Source: Euglena gracilis
Taxonomy: Eukaryota; Euglenida; Euglenophyceae; Euglenales
Direction of reading: 5' to 3'
Assembly: GCA_039621445.1 (NCBI GenBank)
Contig: CP154955.1
Coordinates: forward strand, 29,953,471-30,017,470
DNA: 64,000 bases
The position numbers and the translations under genes are program-made. The notes below the pieces were generated by a model that did no database searches, was not told where the DNA came from, and worked only from the letters and a program-made list of their open reading frames with translations. The stretch's first letter is position 1. Each line of letters starts with the position of its first letter. Positions 10,150 through 20,463 of this stretch are shown here, one piece after another.

Positions 10150-12702
10150 CACTTACCTTTGAAAGTGACTGAAAATTTGCGCCGACGCGCAAATCCAAAA
10201 AAAAGTTTTGTTTTCGAACACCGTGGCCTGAGATTCAGGACAGTCTGAAAATAGTGTCTCCCTCTACCCCAGGGCTTGGGTACGAAAGCAACGACCTGGA
10301 ACTCCACGGTCTACGGGCAAAGCGCTCCCGGGGCCCAGTGTGCCTGGACCCAAAGCGGCGGGTGATGAAACGAGGGGACTCCATTGTGCATTTGCGCTTT
10401 GGAGCAAATAGTTATTTCATAACAAAAAAAACATTTGCGCTTTGGTGCAAATTTTTGACTTTTTTGTAGTTCAACACGTGGGTGACCATTGCCACACTTG
10501 CACAATGATAACAACTTTTGTGTCAACATGTGCTTCCATTGCGCCAAAATGCAATCGGTAGGCTCATGAAGAATGGAAATTTAAGAGTTACCTTGCGCCA
10601 AAGCGCAAATAGAAATACAATTTTTAAAAATGCAAAAGCAACATGGCTTGCGCCGAAGTGCAAATATAACTGTTTAAAACTTATCTCACAACGGAGGGAG
10701 AGAACGGCCCTGGTAGAGATGAACACCAGAGGGGATAGAGCACAAAAATGCAGGACAGGGGGATGGAAGCCTACTCTCAGTCACGTTGCCTTAAAATTGG
10801 TCAACATTGCGTGTTGGCGCAAGAGCCACGCTGCTTTGCAATTTTAAACAGTGCATTTCTATTGCGCTTGGCGCAATGTAACTCTTAAATTTTATACCTG
10901 AGCCTGCCCATTGCGCTGTGGCGCAACAGTTATCAATATTTAATATCTCATTTTTATCACTGCGGGTGGAGAGAGTAGTCCTGGAAGCATCTCATTACCA
11001 GAGCGAACAGGGCAGCATTAACTGGGACAGGAAGCCAACCCCCTGGTCTGTGAAAACAACCACCAACTTCCCACTTGCCTCGCAGTTAAGCATGCCTGAG
11101 GGGCCCTTCTTTTTGGCCGACTTTTGAAAGTCGGAAAATTTCTGTTTGGAAAAGAACCGGTACCAGATGAACCCTGGGAATCACAGCCCAGGAAACAGTT
11201 TTGGACGCCGAAAAAGTGTTTTAAAGAAGCTCGTCACCCCCCTTTCCTCGCCCAGGATTTGAAACACACAACTTTTGGGATGAGCGAATGGAATTGAGAA
11301 ATCGAAAGGGTCCATCAACAACGGCAGAGAAGGGAAGACATGCTGACACACCTTTTTTGGTAATTTGCAACCCACCAGACAGCCACATCACACCGGGCAG
11401 ATGAAGGGCATTGTTCAGCCGAAAAAGGTCTTTCTGTCAACATCCCCAAAAAAAAAACTTTGTGCACCGAGTGCAAGGTCAGTGAGGCTCCACAGCCTAC
11501 CGCCCACGATTCGTCTTATTGTAACAGCCACTCCCTCCCCAGTGCCTGGATAGTTCAAAAGCACCAAACAAGCTTCTGGCACAGCTGCGCTCAAACACCC
11601 CTCATCATTCTCCTCTATCGCCCACCTTCTCACACAGCACGAACACATTCAAATCAATCTGCTATTTGAAAGGACATTGCGCTTAAACGCAATTTTTTTT
11701 AACTTGCGCTTAAGCGTAAGGTAAAGAATTTGCGCTTAAGCGCAAGTTAAAACAGAAGACTGGCCGTTCAGAGAGGGGCCCCCAACACACCGTATCACAT
11801 CAGAGGGATTCCCATAAGCTCAGGGGAGTGTGCGGGCTGGGTGAGGAAATATATTGCGCCGAAGCGCAAGGGACATGCCTACATAATGCACTGCTTGTTC
11901 ATTCAGATTACACGTCAGCCGCCTGTTTGCACTTCTCATCTTTTTTTGTATGATGGTTTGCGCTTCGGCGCAATGTATTTCCTCACCAAGTCCGCACACT
12001 GGTCGTTCAGAGAGGGGCCCCCAACACACCGTATCACATCAGAGGGACTCCCATAAGCTCTGGGGCTTCTGTTTTAACTTGCGCTTAAGCGCAATGTCCA
12101 TAAACATTGCCTTCTGTGCCCGGCAGTGTGGGGCCTGGCGTTGCTCACCAGACGTTGGGACAGGTCCCTGGTCCCAGGGCCCCTCAATCCGCCCCAAACC
12201 CTCCACCTGGGTGGTTCCCGCTGTACCACTCCTCGCATTTCAAGTACCCAGGGATCACAACTTTGTGACATGCCATTTTTTCCAACTTTTCACAACGTGT
12301 ATGTAGAGTCCACCCTCTGGACGCCTCAGCAGGCAACCCTTCACGGACGCATCGCAGAGCCCCAAAAAAAAAGCAACAAAAAGGGCCAATTATCACCTGG
12401 ACTGTGTGGCACCATCTGGGGAACACAGTCAAGGCTTCAAAAATGAGGGACTCACAACGGGGGTTTTGGCACTTTTTGGGGAAAAATCAAGTGTCTCGGC
12501 GGTCAAACCAGGGGTTTTGAACCTTTTTCAAAATGGTGAACTGACTGAAAAACACCAAAATTGGGCCTGTTCCCCAGGTCCCAACATCGGAAAATGACGC
12601 ACACGCCACTGTCGAGGGTCTCCGCGGAACCAGAGGGTCAAAAGGGTGGGTTCTACCGCCGGGTTTCAAAAAAGATCGAAAATTTGCGCCAAAGTGCAAG
12701 CT
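10150..12702. repeat. Field of TTGCGC-N4-GCGCAA hairpins in R1
   Basis: About sixteen short dyads in 2.5 kb, e.g. TTGCGCCGACGCGCAAA (10159), TTGCGCCAAAGCGCAAA (10594), TTGCGCTTAAGCGCAAG (11731), TTGCGCCGAAGCGCAAG (11852), TTGCGCTTCGGCGCAAT (11957). The four central bases vary (CAAA, TTTG, TTAA, CGAA, TTCG, TGTG) while stems are kept or nearly so. Equivalent fields: 20840-23420, 29340-31925, 40040-42560. Confidence 0.85.
11731..12095. repeat. Nested hairpin element in R1
   Basis: Order: outer arm TTGCGCTTAAGCGCAAG plus TTAAAACAGAAG (11733-11760); a direct repeat of about 66 bp (11761-11826) starting GGCCGTTCAGAGAGGGGCCC; inner arm GTGTGCGGGCTGGGTGAGG (11828 on); roughly 90-bp loop; inner arm inverted (to 12003); the 66-bp direct repeat again (12000-12064); outer arm inverted (12066-12095). 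Copies: 22470-22820, 29940-30300, 40640-41010. Confidence 0.8.
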
Positions 12703-13186
12703 AAAAATCAAAACCTGAAGTGCGATTTAGGCCGCCTAAGACCGGGGACCCTGACAACTTCCTGTGCTTCCAATGAAGATGAAGGATGCAAAATTAATAA
12801 TTCGAAAAATTTATGCATTTTTGGAGCATTTGCACAGTTTTCAGGGTCTGGCTTTTGGAACTTTCCAAAAATACAAGGGAAATGTTATTTTGGAAACATA
12901 ATTATTGGGGGTCTTCTCTTTCAATCTTTGCTGAAAACTGGCAGGGGGTTTTTTGTTTTGTTTATTTTGGGGGTCTTCTATTTTGGGGGTGGCCATGTTG
13001 CTTGCTGACATGGAGGAATTGCCACTTTTGAAGAACTGTGCTATGATCAGTCCTTCCAACGTCTCAGGTAGAGCAACTCAAAGATAAAACATTTTTGTGC
13101 ACATTTTCAGCAAAAAGGGACCAGGGCAATCATCCAGAGGGGGGGGGAGGTGTGCACCAAAGTAATGGTGTGCCAGGGACACACAC

Positions 13187-13420
13187 CTCTTGCGACAGGT
13201 GGAAAGGGCCCAGACGTCCCTTGAGCTCGGCCAGCTGCGATGGCTGCAGTCGCCCGCTGCCGTCGTCGATGCCCTGGCGAATGGGAGGGGTTCCATCCGG
13301 GAGGAAAGAACCGCAGGGGCCTTCGGCAATGGCGGAGACTGCCATTCCTTCAAGCCCCTCTTCCCAGCCGATGGAGCGAGCCTCCACATATGTCTGCCAC
13401 TGGGCTCTTGCATAATGACC
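13187..13420 (-). pseudogene. Exon-like segment (78 codons), R1 copy, acceptor lost
   Basis: Same 234-bp phase 0-0 segment as 39314-39547. In this copy the bases before the exon read CGG instead of CAG, so the 3' splice site AG is gone, while donor GTGTGT is intact. The translation is Gly/Glu-rich (WQTYVEARSIGWEEGLEG, FLPDGTPPIRQGIDDG). Family unknown. Confidence 0.4.
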
Positions 13421-13808
13421 CCGGGGGGGGGGGGTCCACTAGCTGGCATTTCACTACAAAAAACAAAAGTTGGCGGGGTCTGTGGGGTCACCCCGACAGA
13501 AAAAACCTGCACTGTGTGCCGAAGTGGAAATGAGGTTTCTCTGTGTTTTTTTTTTGGATTATTTTGTTCCCCCCAAAAAACCCCCAAAATGGACAAAAAT
13601 GACATTTTTGGCAGTTTTTGAGGTCCAAAATATTCCGGTGCTTCGCTCACTTGTTAAAATGAGATTTTTTCCCACTGATTAGCCCTGGTAGTGGACCCCC
13701 CTAGGATTTCCTGGGATTTCCAGTTGCGGTGGAGTGCCCCCCTCAATGAGGGGTACTCCTACTACGTTTTTCTTATCGATATTGTGCTGTTGGTGCAGGC
13801 TTCCTGGG

Positions 13809-14207
13809 TCAGAAAAAAAATGAGTTTTTCCTAATCTGAGGAGCCGGGGGTATTTGCTGAGGGGATAGAAACTGCCTCACGGTCAGAGTCCAATTAATAG
13901 GGCCCATTACTGTGGGCGGCAGTGCAAAATGCAGCTGTAGAGTCATTGGGACGGGGGGTTGCGATGGGGGTGGTATTGGGACAATGGCCCAAATTTCTAG
14001 AACAAGCCCAGCAACCCTCCCCGGGTCCCCAAAGAGATGCACGGTGGAGGGTCTGAAAACCCTCTGTGATAAATAATTGCCCTTGCAACAGAAAAAAAAT
14101 TTTAAGTTTGGTGATTGGGGATGGGCTGTACAGGAATCCCCGAAATCCCAAGGTGGTGAGTGGGGGATCGACCCCCCCCCACCATCGTCCTGATGGTGAT
14201 CCAACAA
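13809..14207 (-). CDS. Hypothetical ORF, R1 copy
   Basis: Open for 132 codons. Only the last 90 are stable between copies (from GNYLSQRVFRPS to PQIRKNSFFF), because upstream poly-C and poly-A length changes shift the frame in R2. Pro-rich middle (PIPPPSQPPVPM). A possible acceptor TTGCAAG precedes the stable part. Unrecognised. Confidence 0.3.
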   Translation of the reverse strand: MLDHHQDDGGGGSIPHSPPWDFGDSCTAHPQSPNLKFFFCCKGNYLSQRVFRPSTVHLFGDPGRVAGLVLEIWAIVPIPPPSQPPVPMTLQLHFALPPTVMGPINWTLTVRQFLSPQQIPPAPQIRKNSFFF

Positions 14208-14210
14208 GAT

Positions 14211-14410
14211 TCAAGTTTTCTTCAGTCGGGGCAAATGGTCAGCTCGCCCACATCCAAGGAAGGAAAGCTCCACTGGTGACACCTGCAGTGTCTGCCTCAG
14301 CTGCTGAAAAGCGTCGTCATGTGCCAGGCCAATGAACGCCGTGTTTGCTTGGCCACTGCAAACAGATGCGGGCCAGGTATCATTATATAGGATCGTCATT
14401 TTTAAGGTGC
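14211..14410 (-). CDS. Exon-like C-terminal segment, R1 copy
   Basis: Acceptor TTTCTCCAG before 14410, 200 bp, stop TGA at 14211-14213. Reads MTILYNDTWPASVCSGQ, then LAHDDAFQQLRQTLQVSP, ending PRLKKT. Compared with the R2 copy (203 bp) the only length change is 3 bp, in frame, with a few substitutions, which is what purifying selection on a protein would leave. Family unknown. Confidence 0.45.
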
Positions 14411-14509
14411 CTGGAGAAACAGAAAAATTCCTTGAAATATGCCATAATATTTTAGGCCAACATACCTTGAAACGACCGGGTTCCTGCAACCTGCAACTGG
14501 GGGGGTCGT

Positions 14510-16440
14510 AACACCTCGATAACCTGCAACCTGGATATGGACAGGTGAGCTGGGCAGCCCAGTTGGCTGGCCAGCCTGCGGCCTGCGGCCGGCTGGGCCG
14601 GGCTGGACCCAGCGGGTCCCAGCCCGAATTTGGGCTGCTGGCTGGATTTGAGCTGCGGCTGGCTGGACCCCCCCCGGGGGGGGTAGGGTACCCTCCGGCT
14701 TAAGAAATTCCCTGCACTGGACATATTCAATAATGAAATCAAATCTGAAAGGCAAAATGCTGGAAAGCAAAACCCCAAACTGGGTGCGCATACAACTGTT
14801 CGCTTACGTCCTGCAAACCTCCCCTCCCAAATAACTTTGCAATGCCTTCTTACTTCACGTTGAAATGCCAATGTTATGTTGTCTGAATAGAAGCATTGCC
14901 AATGCCTTCTGTGAGGAAATGTCAATTTCAGATGCTTGGATATCTCTGGGAAAATGGAGAGGTGTGTGCTCCACATATCCCACACTTCAAATTCACCTCT
15001 GATTCCATGTGACCCGTTCATGCCAACAACATCAGCCCTCGAGCATCTCTTGTTGTTTCCACGCCTTGTATAATTGGTTTTGGGTTCTTGGTTTTTGTTT
15101 CACATTGAACACCTGCAGGAATGGTCCATTCATTGGGCAGTGATTCATTGCGATCTGTTTCAGTCCTTTCCATCAAACGTGAAATAGTCAGCCTAAATCC
15201 AAACGTTTTTTTTCGGCGCGTTGTCCAAAACCCCAACTTCGGCGAGGTACCCACTCAGCCCAAACCCCCCACCCCGGGGGCTCTGCTGGGACACACCCAT
15301 TCGCCCCCCCACCCCCCCTCCCCCCCAAGTCACAAAAATTAAAAAAAACTGGCGACAGCCATCAGGGATATCCATATCTTCTATTTGGGGGACAGATACT
15401 CTTGTGTCTGTTGCCGGTGATGGCTACCCCCTCTTGCCCACCGACCGGGTTCCTACAACCCCGGACCAGGGGGGGGGAGGGGTTGGATGTACCCCCTGAC
15501 CTGCTGGGGGGGTGGTCGGTATTTTGGGGGGTGGTTGTTGAGCAAAGGGGGGGGGGTCCCTGCATCCAAGGGACATACCGCGGCATTCCATTGGGCCCCA
15601 TCTCCGCCAGGCTGCAGAATTTGCTGTACAGCTCCTGGATTAGGGGCATGCCTTTGTTGGAATTTAGGAGCAGGTTCCAACTGGTTGAGACTTCGGCTTC
15701 GGCTAGCTGCAGCGGAAAAATGGGCAGTCCAATTTGCCTGAGCCCAAGCATAACAAAAGTTTTGAAAGCCCTTGGACACCGCTGAATCCAATGACACAAC
15801 CTTTGTGTATCCACTGAACATGAAAAACAAAAATTAGACAAAAAATTTGTTGTGTGTGCAAAACGTGGTTGCCAAAACAAAACTTCATAACTCAGCCAAT
15901 GTTGGAGATCGCGGATTTTATTTTCCTCATTTTCAAATTAGTTTGAATATAGCATTTTTACGGGCACTCAAAAAACCATTGGATGTATAAAGAGTTTTTG
16001 ACAATTCTCAGACAAAAATGAGCAAAAAAAAATGCAATCAAAAAAATCTGGAATAAAATTTTTAGTTCTTGCTTTGATTTTAAAATTTTGTTTTAAAATT
16101 GTATTTTTACTTTTTAAAAAAAATTAAGTTAAGTTCGGATCATCACAACAAAAAAAGGACAAAGTCAGGCCGGAAGTTAGGGAACCCGTTTGGAAAGATT
16201 TTTGGGTCGCATTTCCATCGTAAATTTACAAAAATGAGACCCAATTTCTGCCGGAAATGCGGCCTAACCTTTCCTAAATTCCCAAAAGGGGGAGCACCCC
16301 AGGAATCGGTCGGAACCATAACCCTAACCCCCCCCCAAAAAACCCGATGGTCGGGAGACGTTACCCGGACCCCCCTTGGAGGTTCTACTTGGCCCCCCAG
16401 GGGCGGGGGGGGGGGGGCGAATAGGATGTTGCTGCCAAAT
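14510..16440. other. R1 flank and connecting segment, left
   Basis: GCTGG/CTGGCC-rich simple sequence at 14540-14690, AT-rich sequence to 15400, exon-like segment at 15579-15813, then very AT-rich DNA to 16150. Right partner 36300-38229. Confidence 0.4.
15579..15813 (-). CDS. Exon-like segment, left partner of 36925-37159
   Basis: Same borders and open frames as the right copy, essentially unchanged. Unknown function. Confidence 0.35.
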
Positions 16441-16842
16441 ATACACGTATAAACCCTCCCCCCAAATAATATCACCCCCCCCCAAATAATACCCCCCGAA
16501 ATAATACCCCCCCCTCGGGGACCGACTTCGACGACCGGGTTAATACCCCCCCGAATTTTGACCTGAAAATGTTGGCAAAAATCACAATCCTTGACAACAA
16601 ATTACGAAAAAATCGACTTTTCTGGATCAGATGACCCCCAAAAATGCTAAATTTCATAAGAAAATACAAAAAATGACCCCAAAGGAGAGTTTTGGCGCTG
16701 TTTTGGCTCCTATAGGAACTTCGAAAAATTTCGAAAATTTTGGGTTCTATTTTTTTAACCCCCCCAAAACATTACTCCCCCCCCCGGGCTGGGACTTAAA
16801 AAATAATACCCCGGGGGGTATTATTTGGGGGGGTTTACGCGC
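16441..16842 (+). mobile_element. Longer CCCCCCAAATAATA element, connecting segment
   Basis: About 400 bp between AAACCCTCCCCCCAAATAAT and ATTATTTGGGGGGGTTTAC, with three further internal motifs and again a GACTTCGACGACC core. It resembles a larger relative of the element at 8433. Right partner 35925-36305, which has diverged in its C tracts. Confidence 0.5.
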
Positions 16843-16854
16843 GCATGTGCACAT

Positions 16855-16900
16855 GAATACATACACACACACACATATATACACACATAGACATATTTAC
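16855..16900 (+). repeat. (CA)n microsatellite, left connecting segment
   Basis: CACACACACACATATATACACACA tract shortened here to its pattern; partner at 35875-35920 on the right arm. Confidence 0.85.
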
Positions 16901-17049
16901 CTTTATTTTCATTCTATTTTGAATACTATTCATTTCATGGAAAATGTCATGCAAAACCAATGCAGAGAGGGAAATATTTTTATAATTTTTCAAGGAGGAC
17001 AGTTCAGGGGAGGAGGTTAAGAACGAGTTTTCTCAGACCACAATGCAGA

Positions 17050-17407
17050 AGAGAAAAACACTTGTCATGGAGAATCAGCATAAATGTAAAAAAAAGTAAA
17101 CAGATTTTTTTTCAATTTAGGGAAAATAATTCCCAGGAAAAAACCCACGGCTGGAAAAAGGATGGTTTCACAGAAATCGCAACTTGCAGATTTTGGACTT
17201 ACAACTTTGTGTGAATACTGCGAACTCCTCAGCAAAGATGTGGCTTGGTGGCGGGCGGGCCATTGCACGAACTGCTGGCAGATCCCGGCCAGCCCTCTCC
17301 TGGCTGTGTGTCAGAGATATACATCGAAACACAAATGCTCATCCCGCCGATACACGCCAACACACAAATGTTATATTGCCAATCCACACCGGGTGGTCGC
17401 TAGTTAG
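17050..17407 (+). CDS. Cysteine-rich hypothetical ORF, left
   Basis: Reads LCEYCELLSKDVAWW, GHCTNCWQIP, then three more Cys in CQRYTSKHKCSS and THKC. Paired CxxC motifs suggest a zinc-binding fold, but no family fits. The right copy (35359-35724, minus) is open for 121 codons from MQKRKTLVMENQHKC; the left has a stop from an A-run length change, so its open part starts at 17162. Confidence 0.3.
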
Positions 17408-17883
17408 TCAAATACTCAACAAAATATCAAAAAAAAAACGGGTTGACCTGTTGACCCCATTCGCCAAAAATTGTGTGGACTTTGCCCCAGCTTCAGATTT
17501 GTTGGCAAAAATATCTCGGAACCATAGACAAGAGTATTCTGTACAACTGACACTGGGCCCTTGCATTCAAATTTATGCAAACGGGCAATTTCAACACACG
17601 GTGATTTTTGGCCCACCTTCTTCAGTAATCGCGTTCGCAGCATTGCACCCCACCAGTGGTCACTGCATCTGCGCAATTTTTGTTATTCCACATTTCTCGC
17701 TGAAAATAATCAAAATAGCACAAATGGGTGTAGGTCAAAAAAAAAATGGAACAAACCAAAACAAATGGCCAAAAAGGGGCCAAAAAGTGCCTGAAGTGGG
17801 CAAAAATGCCAATCAAACTCAGGGGAGGATTCCATGTCGCGGTGCCAAAACACACCAAAACTCCAAATTTTTGTTGTACACAC

Positions 17884-18072
17884 AGTAAGGAGAGGTCTGA
17901 TCCCATCCCAGCTGACGCGGGGATAGAAATGCTGTGCCACCCGCTCGAAGGGTATCCCCTGTGGAGACAGAATGCATTGCACATCTGGAATGTGTTGCAA
18001 ACTGAAACTTGCTGCGTGCAACTCCTTTAGATTTTCTGCCAGCCGACTGCCTCCGCCGATAGCATTCAAGAG
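17884..18072 (-). CDS. Exon-like segment (63 codons), left
   Basis: 189 bp, phase 0-0, acceptor CTTATCCGCAG before 18072, donor GTGTGTAC after 17884. Reads LLNAIGGGSRLAENLKELHA, FSLQHIPDVQCILSPQG, VAQHFYPRVSWDGIRPL. The upstream intron end differs from the right arm because R2 starts just beyond. Unknown family. Confidence 0.4.
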
Positions 18073-18104
18073 CTGCGGATAAGCCAAAGAATAAGCCAAC
18101 CCGT

Positions 18105-18839
18105 TTGGAGGTGGCCGTGAGCACCCCACCACTGGCAGGGGCCCAGAAACCACTCTCCCTCCCCGTGCTACAAAACCTTTTAAAAAATTATGGAATCAAT
18201 CTGAATGGCAAGTTTGGCATCATGGATTTGCAGCAGAACATTTACGCTAATCTGAAGGGAGGGGCAGATATGAGACCTAGGCTTCCAGAGGTCGACTGCA
18301 AATCAAGTGCAAATGGTGCGATCCTGTGGCCAGGGGCAATACCCTGCCCACCTCCATGCAGCAAACCCTCTGCCTGCCACGCAGCCATATCGTTAGAAGG
18401 CACTCCCGCCATTGCTGGCCAACCAGCTAAATGGGGGGCTCGCTCATCACCTCTGGCTATTACGACAGAGAGGGTGTGCAACTTCTCTAATATGGCGGCA
18501 AAAGTGATGCTTGCGGTGTTTCATGTGACGGTTGTGGAACTTTCCGGTGGCATCTCTGGGTACCCCCACTGGACGTCAACACAAGACGTGCAGGCATGGC
18601 ACACACAAATGCGCACGTGGACAGGAGAGTGGGCTTTTTGGACATGTACACATATGGCGTGTTTAAATGGCACAAATGCACGTGTGACTTGGTTGGAGGG
18701 GCACTCGGCTGCCCCTGATTCAAACTGTGGGCTGGGGGTGTCCTCGTCTGTCATCCCAACTGGGCACGTGCGACCGTCGGCAGATGCCGGAGTCCATAAA
18801 CGCCCCCAAATAATAACCCCCCCCCCCTCTGAGGACTGA
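18105..18839 (+). CDS. Hypothetical ORF of about 244 codons, R2
   Basis: Longest open frame in the repeat blocks. It begins EVAVSTPPLAGAQKPLSLPV, then LLKNYGINLNGKFGIMDLQQ, and passes through the inverted segment. Its length exists only in R2/R2', because in R1 two insertions and the inversion interrupt it. The frame is probably composite rather than one old gene. It ends in the CCCCAAATAATA tract. Confidence 0.3.
   Translation: MEVAVSTPPLAGAQKPLSLPVLQNLLKNYGINLNGKFGIMDLQQNIYANLKGGADMRPRLPEVDCKSSANGAILWPGAIPCPPPCSKPSACHAAISLEGTPAIAGQPAKWGARSSPLAITTERVCNFSNMAAKVMLAVFHVTVVELSGGISGYPHWTSTQDVQAWHTQMRTWTGEWAFWTCTHMACLNGTNARVTWLEGHSAAPDSNCGLGVSSSVIPTGHVRPSADAGVHKRPQIITPPPSED
18453..18643. repeat. 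Inverted segment within R2
   Basis: R2 orientation of the stretch described at 7936-8131. Here it extends the plus-strand open frame 18105-18839. Confidence 0.9.
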
Positions 18840-19390
18840 CTTCGGCCGCCCAAATAATAAACCCGCCCTCCGGCAGGTGTGAAGTCAAAGGCAAAAAACA
18901 CTCGAAAATTGGCAGAAACGTTGCAAAAAAAAGTCACAGAAATGGATGAAATTGGTGCAGAAAATATACCAAAAAGCACCCATTTTTCAAAGAAGCCCAA
19001 AAAGGCCAAAAAAGTGACCATTGGAGCCTGTGGAGGGTTTTCTGGGTCGATTTTTGACATGGAAAAATTTGCCCAAATAATAAAACTCCCCCCCAAAATT
19101 CCCCCCAAATAATAAAACCCCCCTGGACCCCGACTTCGAGTGTCCGAATAATAAACCGGGGGATTTATTATTTGGGGGGGGGTACTGTGGCACGGCATAC
19201 ACCCTCCTCTCGGGAGCGTCGGCCTCCGCGTCAGTACACCACTGGTCCCGCTGCTGCACATATGTCCAAGCGGCCTCTGCGGCTGTCCTCACGCCCCCTC
19301 TTCTCTTGCACAGCAAACCTCACGTCTGGTACTGGCAGTGCGACGTGAGACCTTTCCAGCAAAGACGCCCCAAAACGACTTCTGCAGCCG

Positions 19391-19678
19391 ATGTCTGGGA
19401 CTCGGCAGCCGGGTGGCAGAGCCGAGACAGCGGTGCGTGTCCATGTTCCCTTTGCCGGCCAACGTTTCAATCATGGGCTGTGGCGACCTCTGCAACGGCA
19501 AAACCCTCGCCGAACACAGCGTTACCGGGTCAGGTTTGTGAAACCAGGGGGTGGCCCAGACTCGGGGTTTCAGACCCGAGAGGCTGCCCCCTTCATTGTA
19601 CGGAAGAAATTCGGCGCGCCTGCAACCGTTTTGGCCAAACCCCTTAAATTTCAGAGACTTTTGGTTGGCAGCAATTAA
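19391..19678 (+). CDS. Hypothetical basic ORF, R2
   Basis: As 8724-9011 with a single change (GGGRD to GGGPD). Confidence 0.3.
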   Translation: MSGTRQPGGRAETAVRVHVPFAGQRFNHGLWRPLQRQNPRRTQRYRVRFVKPGGGPDSGFQTREAAPFIVRKKFGAPATVLAKPLKFQRLLVGSN

Positions 19679-19854
19679 ATCTTAAGCCCCTTTCAAAAGG
19701 TGCACAAAGAAAAACAATAACTCCGCAAAATGGGCGTCGCCGGCGACCCCCCCCCCCCCGGAGCAGAGGCTGGAAAATTTGTGCTGGCGGGAAAAAGGCT
19801 GCTGGCTGACCCGCACAGCGGTCCCAGGGTGGAACTGGGCCACCCAAGATCGAA

Positions 19855-20463
19855 ATGGGAGGCAAAAAATCAACTAAAAAAATGCTCAAAGAAGCTGCCA
19901 ATGATGCAAGGAAATCAACTTTTGACCAATCATGCCCTGGTCAGCCCATGTTTACCCATTTTGATGGCCCAACAGCGGAAAAAACCGTCCCGTTGCCGCC
20001 CGAGAGCCCTTTGGGTGGCTGGGAAAATAAACAAAACTCGTCGACGGGGTTCAAGGTTGGAAAAATACTGCTCAATGGCATGACTCCCCAGGGGATGGGG
20101 TGCCCTTCGATTCGAGCAACGCCCTGGTCCCCGCCAAAGGTGGTCTGGCAGACGCCATTAATAAGCTCCGAAATGAATATCAAACGGATTGGGTTGAGGC
20201 AACAGGAGGGAGAACAGCACCCACACCTTGCTCTTCAGCGGCAACAGCACAATGTCCAGAGACTTCTGAAGGTCAGCAAAAGCCTGGGGAGGGGTGACTG
20301 GCAGGGCAGAGATCACACATGGCCAAATGCAAATTGCTCCAGAGGCCGGGAGGAGACAAGATGTGTTGGGCAGCCGCCAATGATACCACAACACACAATA
20401 AATCTTGTCTGGCTCCTGCACCGCTGTTCGTGCATGAATATCAATGAGTATGGTGCTAAATAA
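19855..20463 (+). CDS. Hypothetical ORF GGKKSTKK, R2
   Basis: 202-codon version, open further than R1 because an early TAG is CAG here (GAATAG becomes GAACAG near 20215). The mirror is 32300-32908 with KRSTAK in place of KKSTKK. Confidence 0.25.
   Translation: MGGKKSTKKMLKEAANDARKSTFDQSCPGQPMFTHFDGPTAEKTVPLPPESPLGGWENKQNSSTGFKVGKILLNGMTPQGMGCPSIRATPWSPPKVVWQTPLISSEMNIKRIGLRQQEGEQHPHLALQRQQHNVQRLLKVSKSLGRGDWQGRDHTWPNANCSRGREETRCVGQPPMIPQHTINLVWLLHRCSCMNINEYGAK

Larger units (their letters stand above)
6771..14509 (+). repeat. Repeat block R1 (left arm)
   Basis: Direct repeat of R2 at 18092-25215, starting at a shared TAAGCCAAC. R1 carries about 77 bp (6909-6985) and about 720 bp (7028-7745) that R2 lacks. 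It lacks about 65 bp present in R2 near 21735-21800 and about 170 bp near 18752-18920. The segment 7936-8131 is in the opposite orientation to its R2 counterpart. All these R1 features are shared by the mirror block R1'. Confidence 0.9.

Noticed and set aside
10523-10726. Small ORFs across the TTGCGC hairpin field (e.g. FGASHVAFAFLK)
   Set aside because: They translate the hairpins and their A/T linkers; frames break between copies.
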